64,000 nucleotides of DNA from an uncultured Flavobacteriales bacterium (GTDB lineage: Bacteria; Bacteroidota; Bacteroidia; Flavobacteriales_D; Crocinitomicaceae). Below the pieces are notes generated by a model. The model had not been told where the DNA came from. It searched no databases and was given only the letters and a program-made list of their open reading frames with translations. The stretch's first letter is position 1, and the number at the start of each line of letters is the position of its first letter. The translations under genes and the position numbers were made by a program. Below are positions 24,752 to 33,433 of the stretch, in pieces. Where the stretch lies: the NCBI GenBank assembly GCA_903860985.1, contig CAIOSO010000068.1, positions 1 through 64,000 of the forward strand, in the 5' to 3' direction.

Positions 24752-25971
24752 TACATCCCCGGTAGTAGCAAGTGAATGTCTTTGTATTTTAAATCAAATA
24801 CTTTTCCAAGCACCTCATTCGTTAATATTCCCTTGTACATATATACGCCATTTCGGAAACCACTATGTGTTCGAATTAAATCATTCACACCACCTTTTTC
24901 CCCCATTTCGAGGATCATCGGTGAAAAAGTATTCGACAAGGCAAAAGAAGCCGTTCTAGAAACACGGGAAGCAATGTTTGGCACACAATAGTGAACAACA
25001 CCATGTTTGATGAATGTCGGATCAATGTGATTCGTTACACGAGAAGTTTCAAAACACCCTCCTTGATCAATGCTCACATCGACCAATACAGAACCGGTTT
25101 TCATGCTTTCGATCATCTCTTCACTCACCACACAAGGTGTTCGTCCGACAGGTGAACGAAGGGCTCCAATCACGACATCTGCTCGACGTATTGCTTTTGC
25201 CAATACTTTCGGTTGAATAATCGATGTATACACGCGTAAACTCAAGTCGTTTTGCAAACGACGAAGTCGTGTTAGGGAATTATCAAACACTTTGACAGAT
25301 GCACCAAGTCCAAGTGCTGCACGCGTGGCAAATTCACCCACTGTTCCTGCTCCAATCACCACAACTTCGGTAGGCTGAACTCCGGCAATGCCGCCAAGCA
25401 TCATTCCCTTTCCTTGTGAGAAAGATGAAAGTAATTCTCCAGCAACTAAAATAGAAGTTGTTCCGGCAATCTCTCCCATGGTGCGAACAATGGAAAAAAC
25501 ACCTTCTTCATCTTGAATATAGTCCCAAGCAATCGCCGTGACTTTTTTTGCTGTTAATTTTTGAAGAATTTCCTTGGGTTGTGTCGAAATTTGTAAGGCC
25601 GAAATGAAGGTTTGATTCCCCACCATCAATTCAACTTCTTCCTCAGAAGGCGGTGCAACTTTTAATATAATATCGCAGCTATAAATAGATTTACGATCGT
25701 AAACGATTTGCGCACCGGCTTCACTGTATTCATTATCGGTGAAGTTTGATCCTTCTCCTGCTTTCGTTTCCATTAAAACTTGATGTCCATTTGAAACGAG
25801 CAATGTCACTGCCTCGGGCACTAATGCGACGCGACGTTCTTGAAAAGAAGTTTCCTTAGGAATGCCAATAAATAAATTCCCTTTTTTCTTGCGCACTTCT
25901 AGCATTTCTTCTTTGGGAAGTAGGCTACCTTTTTGGATCAGTGATTTTAGTAATACAGGATCAGTTATCAT
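24751..25971 (-). CDS. ald: Alanine dehydrogenase
   Basis: A 406-residue NAD-dependent enzyme interconverting alanine with pyruvate and ammonia. The N-terminal domain has GIPKETSFQERRVALVPEAV, and the NAD-binding Rossmann motif is VIGAGTVGEFATRAALGLGA. Its C-terminal part has DVSIDQGGCFETS. A long first segment before the family core (about 30 residues) is typical for Bacteroidota. It could instead be an NAD(P) transhydrogenase alpha-like protein, but the length and lack of membrane helices favour alanine dehydrogenase. The start lies within the end of tsaE. Confidence 0.9.
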   Translation of the reverse strand: MITDPVLLKSLIQKGSLLPKEEMLEVRKKKGNLFIGIPKETSFQERRVALVPEAVTLLVSNGHQVLMETKAGEGSNFTDNEYSEAGAQIVYDRKSIYSCDIILKVAPPSEEEVELMVGNQTFISALQISTQPKEILQKLTAKKVTAIAWDYIQDEEGVFSIVRTMGEIAGTTSILVAGELLSSFSQGKGMMLGGIAGVQPTEVVVIGAGTVGEFATRAALGLGASVKVFDNSLTRLRRLQNDLSLRVYTSIIQPKVLAKAIRRADVVIGALRSPVGRTPCVVSEEMIESMKTGSVLVDVSIDQGGCFETSRVTNHIDPTFIKHGVVHYCVPNIASRVSRTASFALSNTFSPMILEMGEKGGVNDLIRTHSGFRNGVYMYKGILTNEVLGKVFDLKYKDIHLLLPGM

Positions 25972-26404
25972 AATTCAGGACGATTTCTCTTAGTTCACCT
26001 TCAGGTTCACGACGAATATACAGCCAATTCGCGTGTTCCGGAAGTATTTTTTCAATTTTATCTGGCCACTCCACAAAGAAGTAGGCATTTTCTTCAAATA
26101 ACTCATCTAAACCGAGTTGATCAAGATCGCGCTCATTTTCAATGCGATAGCAATCCAAGTGGTATATTTTCGTTCCTGTATAATTTTCATACGCGTGAAC
26201 AATGGCGTAGGTAGGAGATCCATCCGGATTTTGAATACCTAAAGCACGAAGTAGGTGTTGAACAAATGTTGTTTTCCCTGCACCCATTTCGCCTTGAATG
26301 GCAATAAAACTCGGTGTTGAAATGAGATGAATCAGTTCATCTGCGACGCTACATAGTGATTCCAGCGTTTGGTTTTCCCAACGTTTAGTTTGGCCTTTTT
26401 GCAT
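25961..26404 (-). CDS. tsaE: tRNA threonylcarbamoyladenosine ATPase TsaE
   Basis: A 147-residue P-loop ATPase that works with TsaB and TsaD to make the t6A modification at position 37 of ANN-decoding tRNAs. The Walker A motif is GEMGAGKT (38-45), and a switch-type segment contains DGSPTYAIVHAYE. EWPDKIEKILPEHA toward the end is diagnostic of the family. It overlaps lpxH upstream by 20 bases and ald downstream by 11, which indicates translational coupling. tsaB and tsaD are not in the window. Confidence 0.94.
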   Translation of the reverse strand: MQKGQTKRWENQTLESLCSVADELIHLISTPSFIAIQGEMGAGKTTFVQHLLRALGIQNPDGSPTYAIVHAYENYTGTKIYHLDCYRIENERDLDQLGLDELFEENAYFFVEWPDKIEKILPEHANWLYIRREPEGELREIVLNYDN

Positions 26405-27173
26405 CGAAGGATTCTATTTTTCCATTTTTCCATGCGCACAGTTCCAGTTGAATTCCATCAAAGCGAGCAAATGTTTGCGCATGTAACCACTCACCTGTAT
26501 TGATGTAAACAGCACCGTCAATGGCTAATTCAAGGGGCAGGTGTCTATGACCGAAAATATAAAAGTCCTGTGGATAGGATTTTTGATGTGACAGCGCAAA
26601 ATGATAAAGCCATTCTTTCTCCTTACCGGAATAGATCATGTCTTTGGCCATTCCACTTTTTCTACTACTTCTAGAAAAATAATTCGCCAAAGAAAGCCCT
26701 AAATTTGGATGAATACGTGCAAAAGCCCATTGACATATGGGATTCCGGAAAACCCGTTTGATGAATTTATATCGGTAGTCACCAGGGCCTAATCCATCTC
26801 CATGAGCAACAAAAAACCGTTTGCCGTTTTTTTCGAAGCAAAATTCATCTGAATGCAATTGGACACCAAGTTCTTCTTGAAAGTAATGAAACATCCACAT
26901 ATCATGGTTTCCTTTGAAGAAGTGAATAGGAATTCCTTGTTCAACAAGGGAAGCAATTTTAGCTTGAAGTCGAACGAAACCCTTTGGAATAACCGTTTTA
27001 TATTCAAACCAAAAATCGAAGATGTCACCAATTAAAAATACTTCATCAGCATCTTTTTGAATGCAGTCTAACCATTCGATGAGGTCTTTTTCCCGCTGAC
27101 GACTTGTTGCTAAATCCGGAGAGCCCAGATGAAAGTCTGAGGCGAAATAAGTGTATTTAGCGTTTTTAGTCAT
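26385..27173 (-). CDS. lpxH: UDP-2,3-diacylglucosamine hydrolase
   Basis: A 262-residue calcineurin-like phosphoesterase that cleaves UDP-2,3-diacylglucosamine to lipid X, the fourth step of lipid A synthesis. Metal ligands are visible in order: D13 and H15 in ASDFHLGS, D50 in IGDIFDFW, N89-H90-D91 in KGNHDMW, then AHGDGLG and the closing IFGHRHLP. It overlaps its upstream neighbour by one base. Together with lpxK at the head of the operon it links this transcript to envelope synthesis. Confidence 0.92.
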   Translation of the reverse strand: MTKNAKYTYFASDFHLGSPDLATSRQREKDLIEWLDCIQKDADEVFLIGDIFDFWFEYKTVIPKGFVRLQAKIASLVEQGIPIHFFKGNHDMWMFHYFQEELGVQLHSDEFCFEKNGKRFFVAHGDGLGPGDYRYKFIKRVFRNPICQWAFARIHPNLGLSLANYFSRSSRKSGMAKDMIYSGKEKEWLYHFALSHQKSYPQDFYIFGHRHLPLELAIDGAVYINTGEWLHAQTFARFDGIQLELCAWKNGKIESFDAKRPN

Positions 27174-28285
27174 TAATGTCCAAATATGCGTTTTAATTCC
27201 TCTTCCAATGCTGGTCCTCGCAGATTTGTTTTAATGATACGGCCTTCTCTGTCAATAAGTACCGTAAATGGAACACTTGAAACTTTATAAATTTGCGCAA
27301 CCTTGCTATTCCAACCTCCTAAATCACTGATATGATTCGGCCAAGATAAATGATCTTGTTCGATGGCATTGATCCATTTTTGCGCATCTGTATCTAGTGA
27401 AACACTCACAATGGTAAATCCATCATTCTTGTATTTTTCATACGTTTGAACAACATTCGGATTTTCCCTACGGCAAGGTCCACACCACGAAGCCCAGAAA
27501 TCTATTAGGACAATCTGTCCGCGTAAATCAGAGAGTTTCATGGATTTCTTTTGGTCTGTTTTTAATTCTGAAAAATCTGGAGCTATTTTACCAGGTGCTA
27601 AAAAATTGGCGTCGTCGATTTTCTTTTTAATTAGATTGAAGTTAGAATAAAAGGTTTGAACCGTAGGGCTTTCTGGAAACACGGAGTACAATTGATTCAA
27701 TACATTTTCGTAGGACTTCATATCTTGTTCAGCGTTCATGTTTGCTAAAGCAAGAATTAATACGGGTGAATTTGCATTTGCGCCAATAAATCCTTGAAGT
27801 TCGCTATTGAATTTTTGAAATTCTTGAGTCATGTAGTCGTTAATGACTTGCTCCCTTGAAGGATCGGTTTTGATTGCCGTTAAAGCGGAATCGCTTTTCG
27901 CATTCCATTTTTCAGAAAGGTGAGAAAAGTCGTTCATGGCTTTGGACTCATCGGATCCAACGAAATTGCAAAAATCTTTCAATTTTGAACCGTCTCCGTA
28001 TACTTTGATATCGCTGTTGTTTTTTAAGATGACGTGAATATTCTCTGAGCCAACTCGTAGGTAATAGTAATCTGGATTGGGTAATTCAAGGGTAAGTTTA
28101 AAATTCCCTTTTTTATCCATAGCAGCAGATCCGTAGTCTTTATAGACATTCCCGTAGTTTTGAGAAATTCGTACCAAATCTACGTTGGCATTAAAAATCA
28201 TGCCCGAAACGGTTACCTTAATGGCATTTTGACCAAATAATCCAGAGGAAAAAAAGGCTAAAAGTATAATTCCTAGGTTTTTCAT
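27173..28285 (-). CDS. TlpA-like thioredoxin-fold protein with DUF4369-type domain (copy 2)
   Basis: A 370-residue periplasmic protein with a signal peptide (residues 1-19, ending LFGQ). Residues 22-110 form a beta-rich DUF4369-like domain, residues 115-225 are helical, and the thioredoxin domain follows from about 235 with the redox motif WCGPC (C268, C271). SSVPFTVLIDREG supplies the cis-proline. Likely a thiol-disulphide oxidoreductase. It shares the whole architecture with the next gene upstream, so the pair is a tandem duplication. Confidence 0.88.
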   Translation of the reverse strand: MKNLGIILLAFFSSGLFGQNAIKVTVSGMIFNANVDLVRISQNYGNVYKDYGSAAMDKKGNFKLTLELPNPDYYYLRVGSENIHVILKNNSDIKVYGDGSKLKDFCNFVGSDESKAMNDFSHLSEKWNAKSDSALTAIKTDPSREQVINDYMTQEFQKFNSELQGFIGANANSPVLILALANMNAEQDMKSYENVLNQLYSVFPESPTVQTFYSNFNLIKKKIDDANFLAPGKIAPDFSELKTDQKKSMKLSDLRGQIVLIDFWASWCGPCRRENPNVVQTYEKYKNDGFTIVSVSLDTDAQKWINAIEQDHLSWPNHISDLGGWNSKVAQIYKVSSVPFTVLIDREGRIIKTNLRGPALEEELKRIFGH

Positions 28286-29478
28286 TTTAAAAGTTCGTTT
28301 AAGGTTTCTTCTAATTTTTCACCGCGAAGGTTTTTTCCAATGATCTTTCCTTCTTTGTTTAATAGAACGGTATATGGAATTCCTTCTATTCCAAAGTTTG
28401 CTGCAACCGAGGATTTCCATCCCTTCAAATCACTCACATGGTTTGTCCATGAAAGTTTATCTTTCACAATCGCCTCTTCCCATTTTACAGCATCTTCATC
28501 CAAGGAAACGGAATAAATAGTAAATCCTTTATCCTTAAATTTCTCATACATTTTCACAACGTTCGGATTCTCTGCCCGACAAGGTCCACACCAAGAAGCC
28601 CAGAAATCAACAAGAACTACTTTTCCTTTGAGGTCGGATAATTTCAAGATTTTACCTGACGAATTCGGTAAGGCAATTTCTGGAGCTGGAATAGTACCAT
28701 TTACAGAAGAAGCGAATTCAAAATAGGCATTTTCAATTTGTGAATATTGATTTTGGAAGGTTTCTGCTGCTGGTTGACCAGGATATTTTTCTTCGAAGGC
28801 TTCGGTTACTTTTTTCAGAGCTTCCAAATTCGTCGCATCCCAATCATCAAAACTAACGCTTGGCAACAAGTCCATGGAGAGTATGATGTTGTAAGCATTG
28901 CTTGGTTCTTTCAACATTTGTGTTCTGGAAAAAGATTCCATTTTACTTTTGGCATGAAGAAAAAGTTTAGAAACTTCTTCCTTACTGCGGTTTTCTTCGT
29001 TTACTTGCAAGCGAGCTTGTGTTTGCTGAAACGCGTCGAATTCACCTAAATAGCGGTTCATGGTTTTGCTCCAACTAGTCCCACCGGCATTCGGTTTGGA
29101 AACGAAGGAACTCACAGATGTATTGATGGTCAGATGATCTCCAGGAATTAAGGTAATTGGAATTAAACTATTTTTCTCATCACTCAACCTGAGGAAATAA
29201 TAACCTAAACCTGGAATGTTACCAGTAATATTAAAACTTCCATCATCGTTAATTTGTCCTTCCGCAACGGGAATGGTTCCCTTATCACTTGGTGCTTCCA
29301 CAAATAGTGTCATTCCTGAAACACCTGAAATGTTTCCAGAAATCTCGAAATTATTTTCGAGTCCACCAGTTGCAGCAATGTCTTGCTGACGTTTGTTGAA
29401 CAAAATAATCCCTCCAACAAGTGAAACAATCAGAGCAACGATGATCGCCGATTTATATTTTTTCATCCAATCTTTCAT
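28282..29478 (-). CDS. TlpA-like thioredoxin-fold protein (copy 1)
   Basis: A 398-residue protein with an uncleaved-looking N-terminal membrane anchor (about 9-28, after KKYK), unlike its downstream paralogue, which has a cleavable signal. A DUF4369-like domain (about 43-130), a helical middle, and a TlpA thioredoxin domain from about 265 with WCGPC (C297, C300) follow. The shared ends, LSDLKGKVVLVDFWASWCGP and RGEKLEETLNELL, show close kinship with copy 2. It overlaps gatB and copy 2 by four bases each. Confidence 0.88.
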   Translation of the reverse strand: MKDWMKKYKSAIIVALIVSLVGGIILFNKRQQDIAATGGLENNFEISGNISGVSGMTLFVEAPSDKGTIPVAEGQINDDGSFNITGNIPGLGYYFLRLSDEKNSLIPITLIPGDHLTINTSVSSFVSKPNAGGTSWSKTMNRYLGEFDAFQQTQARLQVNEENRSKEEVSKLFLHAKSKMESFSRTQMLKEPSNAYNIILSMDLLPSVSFDDWDATNLEALKKVTEAFEEKYPGQPAAETFQNQYSQIENAYFEFASSVNGTIPAPEIALPNSSGKILKLSDLKGKVVLVDFWASWCGPCRAENPNVVKMYEKFKDKGFTIYSVSLDEDAVKWEEAIVKDKLSWTNHVSDLKGWKSSVAANFGIEGIPYTVLLNKEGKIIGKNLRGEKLEETLNELLK

Positions 29479-30929
29479 GCGTCTAGCATTTGACGTAATA
29501 ATCCGTTAGCCAATTTTGGATCCGCTTTTCCTTGCGACACTTTCATTAATTGTCCCATAAAGAATCCAGTCAATTGTTTTTCTCCTCCTCTGTATCGAGC
29601 AACTTCGTCTGGATGTAATTCAAACACTTTCAAGATGAATCCTTTCAAGGCATCTTCATCGGAGTTTTGAATCAAATTTAATCGTTCGGCCACCTGTAAT
29701 GGAGTTTCTTGTGTGGAGAATAAAGCCGGAAAGATGTTTTGTGAAGCAACGGAGCTAGAAACTTTCCCTTCTTCTACAAGGTGAATTAATTCGGCAATCA
29801 CCAAAGGTTTCAATGGGAATTTATCCATCTCAATTCCATATTCATTCAAATAGGATTTGATTTCTCCCATCAACCAATTGGCAGCGGATTTATAATTTTT
29901 GGTGTGTATTAAGATAGATTCATAATAAAGGGCAATTCCTTTATTGTCCGTAATGTTGTAAGCATCGTATTCCGATAATCCGAATTCTTTCGTGTAGCGT
30001 TGAAACAATGCACGCGGCAAAGCAGGCATTTCTTGAGCAACATGTTCAATCTGCTCTTTTGTAATGCTAATTGGCGGAAGATCAGGTTCAGGGAAATAAC
30101 GGTAGTCATTCGCTGCTTCTTTGGAGCGCATGGAAATCGTAATTCCTTTCAATGCATCAAATGCTCTTGTTTCTTGCGATAATGACCCACCTTCTTCCAA
30201 TACTTCAATTTGACGAAGAATTTCAAATTCAATCGCACGTTGAACGTTTCGAATGGAGTTCATGTTTTTCACTTCCACTTTCGTGCCAAATTCGGATACA
30301 CCGACCAGTCTTACCGAAACATTCGCATCACAGCGCAAGGAACCTTCTTCCATGTTTCCATCACAGATATCCAGGTAACGAACAAGTTTACGCACTTCCG
30401 TCAAGTAATGATAAGCTTCCATGGAGGAGCGCATGTCTGGCTCAGAAACGATTTCGAGTAGGGGAGTCCCTGCACGGTTCAAATCCACAAGTGTGTCGTA
30501 AACATCAACGTCGTGAATGCTTTTTCCCGCATCTTCTTCCATGTGAATACGCGTCAATCCGATGGATTTCTCTGTCCCATCATCCGTTCGAATCACAATA
30601 CTCCCACCAGTACAAATCGGAGTGGTATCTTGAGTGATTTGATATCCTTTCGGTAAATCTGGATAGAAATAATTCTTTCGTGCAAAATGCTGTGCTGGTG
30701 CGATATGTGCATCGCAAGCAAGTCCCAATTTAATAGCGAATTCAATGGTCTTCTTATTCATCACAGGCAAAGTACCGGGATGCCCAAGTGTTACCACGCT
30801 AATATTTGAATTTGGAGCAGATCCATATTCGTTGACGTCGTTTGAATACGCTTTTGTTTTCGTCAACATTTGCGCATGGACTTCAAGTCCAATAACAACT
30901 TCGTATTTATCGCGAATGGATGCTTCCAT
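29475..30929 (-). CDS. gatB: Asp-tRNA(Asn)/Glu-tRNA(Gln) amidotransferase subunit B
   Basis: A 484-residue subunit of GatCAB, which converts misacylated Glu-tRNA(Gln) or Asp-tRNA(Asn) to the amide form. It opens with YEVVIGLEVHAQMLTKTKAYS and contains YFYPDLPKGYQITQ and GSLRCDANVS, all classic GatB. The C-terminal YqeY-like domain ends FFMGQLMKVSQGKADPKLAN. Length is normal. Subunits A and C are not in the window. It is one base from the purine nucleoside phosphorylase gene upstream. Confidence 0.96.
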   Translation of the reverse strand: MEASIRDKYEVVIGLEVHAQMLTKTKAYSNDVNEYGSAPNSNISVVTLGHPGTLPVMNKKTIEFAIKLGLACDAHIAPAQHFARKNYFYPDLPKGYQITQDTTPICTGGSIVIRTDDGTEKSIGLTRIHMEEDAGKSIHDVDVYDTLVDLNRAGTPLLEIVSEPDMRSSMEAYHYLTEVRKLVRYLDICDGNMEEGSLRCDANVSVRLVGVSEFGTKVEVKNMNSIRNVQRAIEFEILRQIEVLEEGGSLSQETRAFDALKGITISMRSKEAANDYRYFPEPDLPPISITKEQIEHVAQEMPALPRALFQRYTKEFGLSEYDAYNITDNKGIALYYESILIHTKNYKSAANWLMGEIKSYLNEYGIEMDKFPLKPLVIAELIHLVEEGKVSSSVASQNIFPALFSTQETPLQVAERLNLIQNSDEDALKGFILKVFELHPDEVARYRGGEKQLTGFFMGQLMKVSQGKADPKLANGLLRQMLDA

Positions 30930-30930
30930 A

Positions 30931-31743
30931 TTATATGCGTGAAATTAGTTCTTTCATGATTTGCGTCATTTTCGGCTCTTGTCTACTTGCCACTTCAATC
31001 ACGTCTTGAACGCTCACTTTTTTGATTTTCCCTGGGACACCTAAATCCGTGATAATGGAAATAGCAAAACATGGAATACTCATATGTCGAGCAACGATCA
31101 CTTCTGGAACGGTTGACATTCCAACAGCATCTGCACCAATAACGCGAACATATTTGTATTCTGAAGGCGTTTCCAACGTTGGACCAGTCAGTCCTGCGTA
31201 ACATCCAACAGATACCTTGATAGACAATTCTTCTGCAATCGTTTTTGCCATTTCAATCATGGATTCATCGTAGGGATCACTCATATCCGGGAAACGTGGA
31301 CCTAATTCATCGATGTTTTTTCCAATCAATGGATTTCCGGGGAATAAATTGATGTGATCATTCATGATCATGATTTCACCTACTGCGAAATCTGGATTCA
31401 CACCTCCGGAAGCATTACTAACGAATAAACGCTCGATGCCCAATAATTTCATGACACGAACCGGAAAGGTAACTTGCTGTAAAGTATAGCCTTCATAGTA
31501 ATGAAAACGTCCTTGCATCGCTACTACATTTTTCCCGCCTAAACGTCCAAAAATGAGTTTACCGGAATGACTTTCAACGGTTGAAACAGGGAAATTTGGA
31601 ATGATTTCGTACGGGATTTCATCGATAATTTCGATTTCCTTCACGAGTCCTCCTAATCCAGTACCTAAAATGATACCAATGGTTGGTTGGACACTTGTTT
31701 TGGCTTGAATAAATGCCGCTGTTTCTTTAATGGTTTCTAACAT
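30931..31743 (-). CDS. Purine-nucleoside phosphorylase
   Basis: A 270-residue trimeric-type (PNP family) enzyme that splits guanosine and inosine to base and ribose 1-phosphate. Seen motifs are GIILGTGLGGL at the phosphate site, MQGRFHYYEGYTLQQVTFP, FVSNASGGVNPDF, the guanine-binding LTGPTLETPSEYK and DAVGMSTVPEVIVARH. Length is usual. It overlaps lpxK by 17 bases, so its translation is probably coupled to it. The gene name (punA or deoD) varies between annotations, so I leave it empty. Confidence 0.94.
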   Translation of the reverse strand: MLETIKETAAFIQAKTSVQPTIGIILGTGLGGLVKEIEIIDEIPYEIIPNFPVSTVESHSGKLIFGRLGGKNVVAMQGRFHYYEGYTLQQVTFPVRVMKLLGIERLFVSNASGGVNPDFAVGEIMIMNDHINLFPGNPLIGKNIDELGPRFPDMSDPYDESMIEMAKTIAEELSIKVSVGCYAGLTGPTLETPSEYKYVRVIGADAVGMSTVPEVIVARHMSIPCFAISIITDLGVPGKIKKVSVQDVIEVASRQEPKMTQIMKELISRI

Positions 31744-32743
31744 AATCTTTTAACATCGAATTAAACGCTTCTTCTTCCTCAAATTTTACGCTGATCGGAA
31801 GAACATACCAAGGATAGGTGCAAAGGTCGCTTTCCGAGAGTAGTTCCTTGATTTTTACCAAGTCCTTTTCGGTAGTCACGATGGCCATTTCCTTGTTTGC
31901 AAAGGTATCAAATTTTCTGTGAATTTCTTGGATGTCCGCCCGTGTAAACGCATGGTGATCTGTAAATTTCATTTCTTCCACCTCATGAGTTTGCTTCAAG
32001 TGATTCTTTAAATGTGTTGTCGATGAAATTCCAGTCACTAAAAAGATTGCATTCATGCTACTTTGTTGTTCTCCAATGGCTTGAAAATCATCGTAAACAA
32101 TCCGAGAGAAGAACACGGGTTTTTGGAAGATTTCATAGCGTTTTCTGTGCGTATCCATTTCCTCTATCGTCAGATTCGGACATTTGGTCAGAACGATTGC
32201 ATCTGCGCGTTTAGCACCCGAAATGGATTCCCTTAGGTTTCCAGAGGGTAGATGAAAATCATCTAAAAATTGGTCGTGATATGGAGTGAGCAACAGTTGG
32301 AACCCAGGAATTACGTAGCGATGTTGAAAGGCGTCATCTAGTATGATAAGCGCCGAAGGATTCAAAGCTTTCATATTCACCACTGCTTCTTTTCTTTTTT
32401 CGCCGACAAATACTTCGGTTTTTGAAGCAAATTTCTGGAAATAAGCTAGCGGTTCGTCTCCAACGGTTTGCGCATTGTCTAAAGAATGAACTTGACGAAA
32501 TCCTTTTGAACTTCTTCCGTATCCGCGACTTAAAAGTTGAATGGAAATATCCGCTTGTAAGAGCTTCGTTAAATAAACAACCATGGGTGTTTTTCCAGTT
32601 CCTCCAACGGATAGATTACCCACGGAAATGGATTTTCCAGGAATAATGGTAGACTTTAGTAAGCCAACATCGAACAGGAGATTCCGTGTATAAGTGATGA
32701 GCCAATATAAAATCGTAATTGGAAGTAGTCCGATTTTTCTCAT
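31727..32743 (-). CDS. lpxK: Tetraacyldisaccharide 4'-kinase
   Basis: A 338-residue inner-membrane-associated kinase that adds the 4' phosphate to the lipid A disaccharide. An N-terminal hydrophobic helix (about 4-20) is followed by the P-loop region VGNLSVGGTGKTP (41-53), then LSRGYGRSSKGF, ILDDAFQHR and the late VTTEKDLVKI. I start at the ATG at 32743; the TTG six bases upstream lies in the promoter box. This is the first gene of a nine-gene, mostly overlapping operon that ends at 24299. Confidence 0.93.
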   Translation of the reverse strand: MRKIGLLPITILYWLITYTRNLLFDVGLLKSTIIPGKSISVGNLSVGGTGKTPMVVYLTKLLQADISIQLLSRGYGRSSKGFRQVHSLDNAQTVGDEPLAYFQKFASKTEVFVGEKRKEAVVNMKALNPSALIILDDAFQHRYVIPGFQLLLTPYHDQFLDDFHLPSGNLRESISGAKRADAIVLTKCPNLTIEEMDTHRKRYEIFQKPVFFSRIVYDDFQAIGEQQSSMNAIFLVTGISSTTHLKNHLKQTHEVEEMKFTDHHAFTRADIQEIHRKFDTFANKEMAIVTTEKDLVKIKELLSESDLCTYPWYVLPISVKFEEEEAFNSMLKDYVRNH

Positions 32744-32746
32744 CCT

Positions 32747-32754
32747 CAAAGATA
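32747..32754 (-). promoter_or_regulatory. -7 box abutting the lpxK start
   Basis: TATCTTTG on the minus strand ends three bases before the lpxK ATG at 32743. It probably drives the nine-gene operon. The -33 region is not conserved. Confidence 0.5.
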
Positions 32755-32758
32755 CGCT

Positions 32759-33433
32759 TTATTGATTGTGATAGTCCGAAAATGCTTGTTCGTCGTCGAA
32801 ATAAAAAATTCGAATTAACGCGGTATCATTCAAAAAGTCAATTTTACCGATTTCCACACGATTGATGGATAAACCAGTTCGTTTCTCCAAATCCGCCTTC
32901 ATCTCGTCGTATTTTTCCGGTGTTATTAAATCGATTCGCTCGTAGTTGATGGTTTTGCGCGTTTCGTGCTTCATCAACCAAAGGTTCTCCAAAATGAAGG
33001 TCAGTAAAACCACCGACACGTTGATGACAGCAACTTCTGAAACACTCAATTCATTGGATGCTAAGGCATTGACTACGCTGATGCCGATTATCATGAACAG
33101 ATAAGTCATTTCTTTGATTTCAATCGCATCCGTTCGATAGCGGATGATTCCAAAAATGGCAAATAAACCGAGTCCCATTCCAGTGTCAATGTCCATTTGC
33201 ATCAATCCAAAACACAAGAAAAAGGTAATGGTTCCAATTAAATAATAGGTAAATAAGTAATCCTTTCTTTGGGTCTTCGGATAATACAAAAAGCGAATTA
33301 ATATGGTTAGAAACAATAAGTTGATTCCTAAACGAACGAGTAACACATAGAAGTCATCACTGAACCATGTTAGTGCAGAACTGCTCAGTGCAGCTTTTTT
33401 CAAGGGGAGAAGGAAGGAATTAAATAGCATCAT
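32759..33433 (-). CDS. DUF4956 membrane protein
   Basis: A 224-residue inner-membrane protein with about four membrane helices (roughly 30-48, 62-80, 83-102 and 107-150) and a C-terminal cytosolic part of about 75 residues. The segment GLFAIFGIIRYRTDAIEIKEMTYL between helices is the DUF4956 signature. The family occurs next to VTC-domain proteins, as here, where its start overlaps the VTC gene by 14 bases. It may be a membrane partner for polyphosphate handling, but no function is proven. Confidence 0.85.
   Translation of the reverse strand: MMLFNSFLLPLKKAALSSSALTWFSDDFYVLLVRLGINLLFLTILIRFLYYPKTQRKDYLFTYYLIGTITFFLCFGLMQMDIDTGMGLGLFAIFGIIRYRTDAIEIKEMTYLFMIIGISVVNALASNELSVSEVAVINVSVVLLTFILENLWLMKHETRKTINYERIDLITPEKYDEMKADLEKRTGLSINRVEIGKIDFLNDTALIRIFYFDDEQAFSDYHNQ

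Noticed and set aside
30152-30637. A 161-codon plus-strand frame opposite gatB
   Set aside because: GatB is unambiguous on the minus strand, and the antisense product is a low-quality, His/Ser/Cys-rich translation typical of a shadow frame.
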